NCBI RefSeq assembly: GCF_900112865.1
Contig: NZ_FONH01000002.1
Location: 292,713 to 356,712 of the forward strand
DNA from: Dyella marensis
GTDB taxonomy: Bacteria; Pseudomonadota; Gammaproteobacteria; Xanthomonadales; Rhodanobacteraceae
Length of the DNA: 64,000 nucleotides
Direction: 5' to 3'
Positions within the stretch are counted from its first letter, which is position 1; each line of letters begins with the position of its first letter. A program made the translations under genes and the position numbers. The notes below the pieces were generated by a model that saw only the letters and a program-made list of their open reading frames with translations, had not been told where the DNA came from and did no database searches. Below, piece after piece: positions 42,885 to 49,880 of the stretch.

Positions 42885-44570
42885 TTACAGGACGCGAATG
42901 CCGCGCGACTCGTACACAGAGGCGTTTCTTGCTTCGGGGTTAAGCGACATCAGCGCCACGGCGTTAAATGTGGCCATGAGCGGGTCAATCTTTGCTTTGC
43001 CACTGGCTTGCTTCGTTACCAGGACGGCGTTCCCGATGGGAACCACCTTGGCATTACCGACGCACCAGGCCATCAGTTCTTGTCCGCAGTGCAACAGCTC
43101 GCCGCCGGCGACCTTGCGCTCCGTGGTCTTGATCGCACTGTTCAATCGCCAACCCTGCGAGACAGCGACGATCTGATCGATCTCGAACCCGCAATCCGGT
43201 GCGGTTAGTTCGTCGACAATGTCATTCACACCCGCCGGGTCGACGCCGATCGGCTTCTCTTCTGCCAGCAGGTTCAGGTCACGGATGCGACAGATGATCT
43301 CGGCAACCGCATCGACGTCGTCGCCGGGCTGCTCCACGAGTGTCAGGTCGCCCAACTTCTTCAAGTCGTCCAGCTTCGTCGCAATGTCCTTGCGCCGCTT
43401 TAGCACGACCTTGTGGGCCCACGCATGCGACCAGTGCAGCCAGCGCCGCGTTTCTTTCTCGCGCCCCAGAACAACCAGGCCGAGCAAGTCGTCCAGGCCA
43501 CCGCCATCGATACCAACGACGGCCACCTCGATTCGCTCCAGGATCTGGTCCAGCGTCAGTCCTTGCTCGGAGGCGTCTTCCCAAAATTCGGCGCCCGCCC
43601 AGTTGTCATCCGCCTGGACCAGGCCAATCTCGATGTTGAAGTGCTTCGCGAGGAAGCTCTGCAGGGATTCCTCGCCATCGAACTGCGCGTTCATCAATTC
43701 GCGAGTAAGGAACTCCTCGTCTACTGATCGCCCCAGGTTCGGGTTCACAAAATGGAAGTTGGCAGGGTCCAGATACGCCTTGGCTTTCTGCATTTCCTCC
43801 GGAAATTCATAGATGACCGGCAGGAACTTCGGATCGACGATCTTGCCGTCGCGAACGGCGCGCGCGCGCGCCAGGTCCTTCTTGAACACCCCCGCCGGCG
43901 GCTCGTCCGACTGCGTCGAAAGCTTGATGACGATGCCTTCGGGCCTTGAGGCCAGGCCACCCGTGGCTTCGCGGAACATGTTGCCGGCCTTCGGACGCTT
44001 GCCGAAGATCCATTCCTCATCGATGAGGATCCAGGCGCCCTTCTTGCCGCCGACGGTTTCGTTGTCGGCGGCCACCACCTTCAGGGTGGCGTTGGTCATG
44101 CGATGCGTGATCGTGCGGACGTGGTCCTGCACGTGAAGCAACTCGCTCAGCTCTTCGTCCGCCCGGACCATGTCGCGTGCCGGATTGTACGAGTTGTTAG
44201 CGATCTCGATCGTCGGAGCCAGGATGATCAGTTCGGCCGAGGTGCGCCAGTTGCGCACGAGGGCGGTGATCATGATTCCGGCTGCGATCGTGCTCTTGCT
44301 GTTCTTTTTCGGAATCAGCATGAACGCTTCGCGGATAAGGCGCCTGCCCGTCTCCGCGTCGTACGCGCCGAAGATGGCCGCGACGAAGTCGAATACCCAT
44401 GGCTCGCAGGCCTCACCGAACGTCGGGCTATGCGGCGCGTCGACTATGCGCAGCTGCTTGAAGACGTTGAGCGCCGCCTCGGCCTCATCCGGATAGATGG
44501 GCTTCGGAATGATCGATTTTCGCGCGCGCAGCCGATCCGCCCAGTCCGGGCAGGCGGTTGTCCACTCCAT
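42885..44570 (-). CDS. Terminase large subunit
   Basis: A 561-residue packaging motor. The ATPase domain has Walker A-like PKKNSKST (87-94), Walker B WILIDEE (180-186) and the coupling motif KLSTQSDEP. The RNase H-like nuclease domain has VVGIDGGGLDDLLGL and a late ICRIRD...GVDPAGVNDI segment. It belongs to the HK97/P27-type group of cos-like terminases. It lies 4 nt after the small subunit. Confidence 0.95.
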   Translation of the reverse strand: MEWTTACPDWADRLRARKSIIPKPIYPDEAEAALNVFKQLRIVDAPHSPTFGEACEPWVFDFVAAIFGAYDAETGRRLIREAFMLIPKKNSKSTIAAGIMITALVRNWRTSAELIILAPTIEIANNSYNPARDMVRADEELSELLHVQDHVRTITHRMTNATLKVVAADNETVGGKKGAWILIDEEWIFGKRPKAGNMFREATGGLASRPEGIVIKLSTQSDEPPAGVFKKDLARARAVRDGKIVDPKFLPVIYEFPEEMQKAKAYLDPANFHFVNPNLGRSVDEEFLTRELMNAQFDGEESLQSFLAKHFNIEIGLVQADDNWAGAEFWEDASEQGLTLDQILERIEVAVVGIDGGGLDDLLGLVVLGREKETRRWLHWSHAWAHKVVLKRRKDIATKLDDLKKLGDLTLVEQPGDDVDAVAEIICRIRDLNLLAEEKPIGVDPAGVNDIVDELTAPDCGFEIDQIVAVSQGWRLNSAIKTTERKVAGGELLHCGQELMAWCVGNAKVVPIGNAVLVTKQASGKAKIDPLMATFNAVALMSLNPEARNASVYESRGIRVL

Positions 44571-44574
44571 ACAA

Positions 44575-44997
44575 TCAGTTCACGCGAGGGCTGCGCGGGG
44601 GCGCCGCCGAAGAGAACTTGCCCTGGCTGGCGACCTGGGCGCCGGCCTGGCGCTGATCCTTCTTACCCTTCTCCGCCACCTTGCCATGAACGAACGGGGC
44701 CGCGGCAACGGCCATCCGGTCGCGCCGCTCCGGCGTCGCCCGAGGGTTATTCATCACCTTCAGCATGTAGCTGAGCGGGTCCAGCTGCTCCGGCGGCGTC
44801 TCGCCCGCTTCCACAGCCGGTCGCGCCGAGCGCGCTGGCGGCGCGGCCTTCTTCGGCTTCACCGAGGTGCGAGTCGGCGCCTTGCCCTTCGAAGCGCCTG
44901 GCCGCCGCTTCGCCGCCCGGCCGGCGCGCGCGCGCGCCTTCTCAGCCTCGGACAGCGGCTTGCGCCCGGCTCCGGGTCGAGGGCCTCCACGTGGCAT
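44575..44997 (-). CDS. Terminase small subunit (probable)
   Basis: A 140-residue basic protein starting MPRGGPRPGAGRKPLSEAEKAR, the GGxRPGAGRK opening typical of small terminases. Then come a disordered Lys/Pro/Ala stretch and LDPLSYMLKVMNNPRATPERRDRMAVAAAPFVHGK. It recognises phage DNA for packaging. The start at 44997 discards 11 residues of upstream frame. Confidence 0.85.
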   Translation of the reverse strand: MPRGGPRPGAGRKPLSEAEKARARAGRAAKRRPGASKGKAPTRTSVKPKKAAPPARSARPAVEAGETPPEQLDPLSYMLKVMNNPRATPERRDRMAVAAAPFVHGKVAEKGKKDQRQAGAQVASQGKFSSAAPPRSPRVN

Positions 44998-45173
44998 GTC
45001 ACGCACTCCAGAAGAAATCAAAAACCGCATAGCAGCGCGGGCTGTTTGATTTCCTGCGCATCAAAATTGCGGTTTCAAAAAGGGGAAAAAATCTCTACGT
45101 GAGAGGACGGTCGGTTTCCGCTACCTGAACGGACCAGACTTTTTACCCCCCCTATATATGATGAGAGTCGTTC
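44998..45173. other. Non-coding gap, possible cos/packaging region
   Basis: A 176-nt gap between the HNH and terminase small-subunit genes. HNH-terminase phages of HK97 type usually have the cohesive-end site here. Short A/T-rich tracts and a weak 4-bp hairpin (about 45092-45104) are the only structures seen; no cos sequence was identified. Confidence 0.3.
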
Positions 45174-45509
45174 TCACCTGCGCCGAACACCCGGTGGATC
45201 GGGTCGACGCCCTGCGTCGCCGGCGGTCTTGCGGGCATGGCATCCATCGGGGCCGGCGCACAGCACCTGGCAGTTCGAGTCGACATCGTCGCCGCCCTGA
45301 TGTAGCGGCACGCGATGGTCGAGCTCGAAGCCTGACGGGTACTCGGTGACACGCCCGCAATGGGCACAACGGGGGTCCTGCGTCCATATCCGTTGCCGCC
45401 GGCGCTGAAGCGCGCGACCAGTGATGCGCTTCTCCGACGGCGTCGGCGCCCACTGCACGCGTGCCCCGAGAGACCCAAGCCGCGGCCGCAGCGTCTTCAA
45501 CCTACCCAC
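45174..45509 (-). CDS. HNH endonuclease associated with terminase
   Basis: A 111-residue HNH nuclease with GTG start at 45509. The zinc-binding and catalytic core is DPRCAHCGRV, FELDHRVPLHQGGDDVDSN and CHARKT. HNH proteins beside terminase subunits stimulate cos cleavage in HK97-like phages. The N-terminus (MGRLKTLRPRLGSL) is the standard opening of this group. Confidence 0.9.
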   Translation of the reverse strand: MGRLKTLRPRLGSLGARVQWAPTPSEKRITGRALQRRRQRIWTQDPRCAHCGRVTEYPSGFELDHRVPLHQGGDDVDSNCQVLCAGPDGCHARKTAGDAGRRPDPPGVRRR

Positions 45510-45622
45510 GACTGCACCAGACGACTTGGTCTCTCATGCCCTCATACTGCTGTGCGCCGCACGCCGACATGCGGCCCATCATGTTCTGAACATCGACGGT
45601 GGGACTGAACCCGGTCATTGCC

Positions 45623-46111
45623 TCACCTACCGTCAGTGGACCGCTCCGCCCTCAGGATGGCTTGGAGTCCGCGGACCTGGGCGTCACATGCGGCGGCGGC
45701 TCCAACAATTCGCCCCGCACTCGCTGCTCGGTCGTCGGCTCCTGCATCAGGTCCGGCGGTACCAGCTGCAGCGCTGGGCACACTGGCCGCACATCGCCAT
45801 GGTCCGCGCAGCCGCTGGCGAGCAGCACGCAGATCAGAAGCAAGCTGGCTCGCATCATCTTTCGCATGGCGAAGGTCCTGTTGGTATTGCTGGTCTTTCG
45901 CGTTGAATGCAGCTGCTTGCGCCCGTTCGGCAGCGCGGGCCATGCGCTCTGCCGCGGCGGCCTTCTCAGCAACGCCTTGCGCGAGGCGTGCCTGGCTCGC
46001 AGTAACTTCGGCCAGACGTAAGGCGCCGGCTTGGCCGCCATCGTGATGTCCCCACGCATAGACGGCGCCAAGCACCAGCAGGAATGCTGCGAACTTGGCC
46101 CAGATGGTCAT
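45623..46111 (-). CDS. Rz-like inner-membrane spanin
   Basis: A 162-residue protein with one N-terminal membrane anchor (MTIWAKFAAFLLVLGAVYAWG) and a long periplasmic coiled coil rich in Ala, Gln and Arg. The Rz1 lipoprotein gene is nested out of frame in its second half. It overlaps the endolysin stop by 4 nt. It joins inner and outer membranes at lysis. Confidence 0.88.
   Translation of the reverse strand: MTIWAKFAAFLLVLGAVYAWGHHDGGQAGALRLAEVTASQARLAQGVAEKAAAAERMARAAERAQAAAFNAKDQQYQQDLRHAKDDASQLASDLRAARQRLRGPWRCAASVPSAAAGTAGPDAGADDRAASAGRIVGAAAACDAQVRGLQAILRAERSTDGR
45652..45867 (-). CDS. Rz1-like outer-membrane spanin lipoprotein, nested in Rz
   Basis: A 71-residue lipoprotein: basic start MRKMMRAS, hydrophobic LLLICVLLASGC with lipobox LASGC, then a Pro-rich mature part (CPALQLVPPDLMQEP...LLEPPPHVTPRS). 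It lies entirely within the Rz coding region in another frame, as in lambda. An internal start at MMRAS is also possible. Confidence 0.88.
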   Translation of the reverse strand: MRKMMRASLLLICVLLASGCADHGDVRPVCPALQLVPPDLMQEPTTEQRVRGELLEPPPHVTPRSADSKPS

Positions 46112-46578
46112 GCCCTGCCCTCGCATAGGGCGCGCTCAGCAGCACGCCGTCGCACCAACCCGTCGACACGCCGACCGCCGGCATAGACCCAGCGATCGAG
46201 CTGTGCACACGCGCCAGCCCAGTCGCCGCTGTTGGCCAGCCTGGCAAGGGTCGATCCGCACACGACCGATGGTCCGATGTTGAATGCCGCGCTGGTCAGC
46301 GCCGTTTCCTGACCAGTCGTCATTGCCACGGTGATGCACCGACGCACGATCGAATTGGCCTTAGCCAGGTCCGCCTTCAGTAGGTCATCGCACTCGGCAT
46401 CCGAGTAGTGGCGCGCCTGCACATCGCTGCCCGTATGGCCGATGCAGACCGTGGGAACACCGGCAATGTCCGTGTAGGGGTCATTCTTCTTGCCCTCCCA
46501 CGGCTGCACGAACGCGGCAGCAGTCGACAGCAGCAGCGCCAGCGCACCAGCCACTAGCTTGCCGCGCGACCCGCTCAT
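46108..46578 (-). CDS. SAR endolysin (GH24 lysozyme)
   Basis: A 156-residue T4-type lysozyme. The catalytic residues keep T4 lysozyme spacing: E28, D37 and T43 (WEGKKNDPYTDIAGVPT). The N-terminus has a weakly hydrophobic Ala/Gly/Ser-rich segment (KLVAGALALLLSTAAAFVQP) with no cleavage motif, as expected of a signal-anchor-release domain that lets the enzyme reach the periplasm by the Sec route. Confidence 0.9.
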   Translation of the reverse strand: MSGSRGKLVAGALALLLSTAAAFVQPWEGKKNDPYTDIAGVPTVCIGHTGSDVQARHYSDAECDDLLKADLAKANSIVRRCITVAMTTGQETALTSAAFNIGPSVVCGSTLARLANSGDWAGACAQLDRWVYAGGRRVDGLVRRRAAERALCEGRA

Positions 46579-46766
46579 GGCTTCTTCGCCTCTTTGCGCC
46601 ACTTCCACATCAGGTGAGCGGCTTGCAGCACCGCATACCCTGCCATGCAGACGTAGGACCACTCTTGCGGCCCCCAGCCACTGGCCTTGCCGAGAATGAA
46701 GCCGGCGATCGGCGTCACCTTGGCCGCGGCGGCTGCAACCTCACGCGCCAATCCAGACTGTTCCAT
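46575..46766 (-). CDS. Holin-like small membrane protein
   Basis: A 63-residue protein with two potential membrane helices (about 8-28 and 36-56) and a basic C-terminus (MWKWRKEAKKP). It is the first gene of the lysis cassette and overlaps the endolysin start by 4 nt. With a SAR endolysin it would more likely be a pinholin-type timer; that is inference. Confidence 0.75.
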   Translation of the reverse strand: MEQSGLAREVAAAAAKVTPIAGFILGKASGWGPQEWSYVCMAGYAVLQAAHLMWKWRKEAKKP

Positions 46767-46878
46767 GATCGCCCCTGTTCAACGGATAGATCCCTGCGAC
46801 CGGACGTCCCCCGCAGGGCTTACCCGGCATATCAACCTATGGGCGCGCAGGAATGCGGCGCTGGCGTCGCCAGCCCAA

Positions 46879-46906
46879 GAAAAAGCCCCGCACAATGGCG
46901 GGGCTT
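46879..46906 (-). terminator. Terminator between the Q-like gene and the lysis cassette
   Basis: AGCCCCGCC-ATTGTG-CGGGGCT hairpin followed by TTTTTC on the minus strand. It lies about 40 nt downstream of a promoter-like sequence and 113 nt before the holin start. The layout is that of lambda pR'-tR'. Confidence 0.8.
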
Positions 46907-46944
46907 GGAGTGAATTTGCTTCGGTCGCACGAAGCGTCCAAGGC

Positions 46945-46973
46945 AGTTTACTGACGTAGTTGTAACCGCGAAA
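46945..46973 (-). promoter_or_regulatory. Possible late promoter (pR'-like)
   Basis: On the minus strand TTTCGC, a 17-nt spacer and TAAACT lie just downstream of the Q-like gene. The -35 match is poor, as expected if an activator or antiterminator assists. The terminator begins about 40 nt further on. Confidence 0.35.
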
Positions 46974-46981
46974 GTTGGGTT

Positions 46982-47653
46982 TTAGGCAAGAGCGCCACGC
47001 AGGGAGTTCTCGGCCTTTTCCAACTCGCCGCGGAGCCGATCGAGCAACCAGAGGTACGGTCCCTCCCAGGTCTTTTTGAACGCCTGCTCGGTCATGCCCA
47101 TCTGCTCGGCGCGCCACGTTGGCCCGAACTCACGCGTGCCTGATCCCTCGCACCGCGCACACGCCACGACCAGGTCTCGCTTGAAAATCTCGCCTCGCCC
47201 TTCGCATGTCTGGCAATGTCGTGGCCGTGCCAGTTCCAGCAGTACCGTCGCGCGAATGCCCTCATATCCTTCCGCCACTTCCAACGGATCGAGCCGCTTG
47301 ATCCAAGCTGGCCAGCGCCGGCTATGAGCGTGGCTGTAGGCCGAGTGCGCACGGATACGCTCTTCACCAAGTGGGCCGACGGCCACTCCGGCAAGTGCGC
47401 TGTACATTGCCTGCTCGCGGCGGTTGTGCTCGACGAGCTGCATTTCCGTCAGCACCGCGTTCAGATAGGCGATTCGCAGCTTGGCGCCCTCCGGCCACCA
47501 GATCATCTCCATCAGGTCTCGGCCAATGCCAGGCTGGACCAGTCCAAGGGCCGCGGCAATGTCTTGCGCAGTGAGTTCCGGTCGACCACCCATGCCGATG
47601 TCGTATCTCACAGTCGTCTGATTCAGGCGCGCCAGCAGCTTTGCAAAGTTCAT
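46982..47653 (-). CDS. Q-like late antiterminator (probable)
   Basis: A 223-residue protein with a zinc-finger-like CxxC...CxxC (C147, C150, C165, C168: HCQTCEGRGE and ACARCEGSG). A helix-turn-helix-like segment (AEQMGMTEQAFKKTWEGPYLWLLDRL) follows. The architecture and location, last early gene before the terminator and lysis cassette, match Q-type antitermination proteins. No assay-type evidence is available from sequence. Confidence 0.65.
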   Translation of the reverse strand: MNFAKLLARLNQTTVRYDIGMGGRPELTAQDIAAALGLVQPGIGRDLMEMIWWPEGAKLRIAYLNAVLTEMQLVEHNRREQAMYSALAGVAVGPLGEERIRAHSAYSHAHSRRWPAWIKRLDPLEVAEGYEGIRATVLLELARPRHCQTCEGRGEIFKRDLVVACARCEGSGTREFGPTWRAEQMGMTEQAFKKTWEGPYLWLLDRLRGELEKAENSLRGALA

Positions 47654-48201
47654 GAAGATGCCCCTGTCTGGGTGATTCCGGCCAGCGCCTCGACGCGGCG
47701 CGCTATAAGGGTGTTCTGGTAGGAGAGCAGCTCGTCGTCATGGCCATAGACCTGGCGGAAGGCCCGGGCATGCAGCGCGTAGCTGGGGCCATACAGCTTC
47801 CGGGCGTCCCGCTCGTGCATGCCGTGCGGGCGCTCGCCCTGGTGGTGCCAGCCGCACAGGCCGATAGTGAAGACGTGGCCGCGGCGCTTCTGTCCGTGCT
47901 TGCCACCGATTGTCAGGTGATGGACCTGCGCACGGCCATACCCGCGCTGGTCGCCGAGCATGCAGGCCACGCAACCCAAGGCCCAGATATGGCCGAACCG
48001 CGCTTGCTCGGCGGCGTTCGGCTTGTCAGTGCTCCGGCCCTGCCGCAGGCGGCGCGCGCGGGGTCGGATGGAAACAGCCTTGAGGGCCTTGCCCGGCGCC
48101 AGCTTGGCGGGCCGCCGCACCGCCGGCGTCATAGCGGCGAACTTCCGCTTCTCCGACACCTGGCGCAGCGGGGTCTTTCGCTTGAGGGGCGTCTGCTTCA
48201 T
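47650..48201 (-). CDS. Ref-type RecA-dependent nuclease / recombination-enhancement protein
   Basis: A 183-residue protein with a long basic N-terminal tail (Lys/Arg-rich, residues 1-70) and an HNH-like core: LGCVACMLGDQRGYGRAQVHHL, IGGKHGQKRRGH and GLCGWHHQGERPHG. This matches P1 Ref, whose disordered tail binds RecA-DNA filaments. It lies at the lambda ninG-region position. It overlaps both neighbours by 4 nt. Confidence 0.82.
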   Translation of the reverse strand: MKQTPLKRKTPLRQVSEKRKFAAMTPAVRRPAKLAPGKALKAVSIRPRARRLRQGRSTDKPNAAEQARFGHIWALGCVACMLGDQRGYGRAQVHHLTIGGKHGQKRRGHVFTIGLCGWHHQGERPHGMHERDARKLYGPSYALHARAFRQVYGHDDELLSYQNTLIARRVEALAGITQTGASS

Positions 48202-48461
48202 GCCTGGCCAGCCTCGGTCACCGCCCAAGCGATATCGCGCGCATACACCGAAGGAACGCGCTTCACACTCCCCACCTTTTCCAGCCGCATGAGGACTCGC
48301 CGCACCTTGGCCGTCGTGATGCCCGGGTAGACGAACAGCACCGAGTTACGGATGAAGTATGTGACGCGACCTGGGTAGCGCTTGACGGCGGCCATTACCT
48401 CGTCTTCCAGGGGCAACGGGATAAATTCCATGGCCTTGCCCGCTTCTCCGTCAGCGGTCAT
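48198..48461 (-). CDS. Small winged-helix-like early protein
   Basis: An 87-residue protein. FIRNSVLFVYPGITTAKVRRVLMRLEKVGSVKRVPS reads as a helix-turn-helix plus wing. The start at 48461 makes an ATGA overlap with the preceding gene; an internal ATG at 48431 is less likely. No specific family is assigned. Confidence 0.7.
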   Translation of the reverse strand: MTADGEAGKAMEFIPLPLEDEVMAAVKRYPGRVTYFIRNSVLFVYPGITTAKVRRVLMRLEKVGSVKRVPSVYARDIAWAVTEAGQA

Positions 48462-48706
48462 GACACAGCTCCGACCGTCAGCGCCACCACCGGATGCCCG
48501 GTGCCTCGGATCCATAGCTTGATGGTCTCCCCGGCGATGATGGCTTTCAGCTCGTCTGCCGTCGGCTCCCAGGCCGACACCATGAAAGGGCCTTCCGGCG
48601 TCATCACCTCGAGCACCGGCAGGGCGCCACAAGACATGTCCTCGCCGTTCCAGTCGGGCGGTGCACCGAACACCTTCGAGAATCCTTCAATTCGCTTGAT
48701 GATCAC
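48458..48706 (-). CDS. Hypothetical early phage protein
   Basis: An 82-residue protein, MIIKRIEGFSKVFGAPPDWNGEDMSCGALPV, ending in IAGETIKLWIRGTGHPVVALTVG. It overlaps neighbours by 4 nt on both sides, so it is clearly part of the early operon. The pattern is shared with unnamed phage proteins; function is unknown. Confidence 0.75.
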   Translation of the reverse strand: MIIKRIEGFSKVFGAPPDWNGEDMSCGALPVLEVMTPEGPFMVSAWEPTADELKAIIAGETIKLWIRGTGHPVVALTVGAVS

Positions 48707-49122
48707 GGGGTAGGCCCCTCCTGGCTGGCTGCTCGGGCACCGGTGAAAGGCTGCTTTGCAAGCTGGGACACGAGCTGCGCCACCTCGTGGACGTTCGTTT
48801 CCCGCCAGCGCTTCCAGCTCTCATCCGTCAGTTTGTGGTGGATCCATTCCGGAGTATCCGGAGTGGGTTTGTACGGACCGCCTCGGCCGCCGTAGCAACG
48901 GCTGCACAGCTGGACGTTGTTGCGCCTGTCGCCGGCGATCAGCTGGTGGGCATCGCAGAAATAGAGGCCGCAGCCGTGTTCGCCGCCGTATGGCTCACCG
49001 CCACACACATACGCGAGACCACGGTTGATCTCAGCGTTGCACCCGGGGTAGTCGCAAGTCGCCGGCACGCCATAGCCAACGTCACGCTTCCACCGGCGGT
49101 CATATCCGATAGACCAGCCCAT
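48703..49122 (-). CDS. Cys-rich zinc-binding-like phage protein
   Basis: A 139-residue protein with many Cys/His ligands: ATCDYPGCNAEINRGLAYVCGG, HGCGLYFCDAHQLI and QLCSRCYGG. One or two zinc-finger units are likely. The C-terminal half (TPEWIHHKLTDESWKRWRETN) is helical. Function is unknown. The start overlaps the preceding stop (TAATG). Confidence 0.78.
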   Translation of the reverse strand: MGWSIGYDRRWKRDVGYGVPATCDYPGCNAEINRGLAYVCGGEPYGGEHGCGLYFCDAHQLIAGDRRNNVQLCSRCYGGRGGPYKPTPDTPEWIHHKLTDESWKRWRETNVHEVAQLVSQLAKQPFTGARAASQEGPTP

Positions 49123-49880
49123 TACTGGCCACCTTCGTCGGCCAGCATGGCCATGGCGCGGTCGATCACCGATTCGATGGTGGCGCCGTAGATCCGCCAG
49201 AAGCCGATCGGCGTGTCCGGATACACATGGAGGCACCAGATCGTGTCAGCGTCCTTCATCCGCTGCAGTTCTTCGGCCGGCACGTCGTCGAAGTCCTGCC
49301 GCTCTTCCTCGATCCACTTGCTCGCGGTCTGATAGTTCGGCGCCTGCTCGGCATTGCGCGTCAGATAGAAGTGGTTGCTCTGAAGCGAGGCAAGGAACTC
49401 AATTCGTTTGGCCTTCAACGCCATATCGCCGACCGCCTCCTCGTCGGCCACGTCCAGCAACTCCTGGATGGCGGCAAGGGCTATCGCTCGATCCTCCTTC
49501 GACACCGGCAGGAGATTAATGCCGGCTTCCAGCTTCCGAAGATCCTTGACCGAGGACACCCCCATGAAGCCCATCAACGCTGAGCGCAGGCGCGCAATCT
49601 TTGCCTCGGCCTTGCGCAGGGGATGCTTCTCGCAGACCTTGATGTGGTCGGTCAGCACCGCATTGCCGGCCGCCGGCGTGCCCTGCGGGTACTCCTTGCC
49701 ACAGTAGACGCAGGTGAGGACGCGGCAACCAGAGATGGCGAGCACTTCACCCATGGCGCGGTGCATGGCCATGGCCACATCGATCTCCATGGTCTGGTAC
49801 GAACCGCCGACGTAGATGGTGATCCGGCCGTCGGGGTCGCGCGCCACCTGCGGCCGAATGGGGAAAGTTACGTTCGTCAT
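49122..49880 (-). CDS. Phage protein with a C2HC-like zinc motif
   Basis: A 252-residue protein. CVYCGKEYPQG...DHIKVCEKHP is a C2H/C-type zinc finger (about 57-86). A helical middle and a C-terminal beta/alpha part (DTIWCLHVYPDTPIGFWRIYGATIESVIDRAM) follow, the latter resembling a double-stranded-RNA-binding-like or DUF fold. Overlaps place it in the early operon. Function is unknown. Confidence 0.78.
   Translation of the reverse strand: MTNVTFPIRPQVARDPDGRITIYVGGSYQTMEIDVAMAMHRAMGEVLAISGCRVLTCVYCGKEYPQGTPAAGNAVLTDHIKVCEKHPLRKAEAKIARLRSALMGFMGVSSVKDLRKLEAGINLLPVSKEDRAIALAAIQELLDVADEEAVGDMALKAKRIEFLASLQSNHFYLTRNAEQAPNYQTASKWIEEERQDFDDVPAEELQRMKDADTIWCLHVYPDTPIGFWRIYGATIESVIDRAMAMLADEGGQ

Noticed and set aside
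45092-45104. Terminator between HNH and terminase small-subunit genes
   Set aside because: The stem is only four base pairs, too weak to call although T residues follow.
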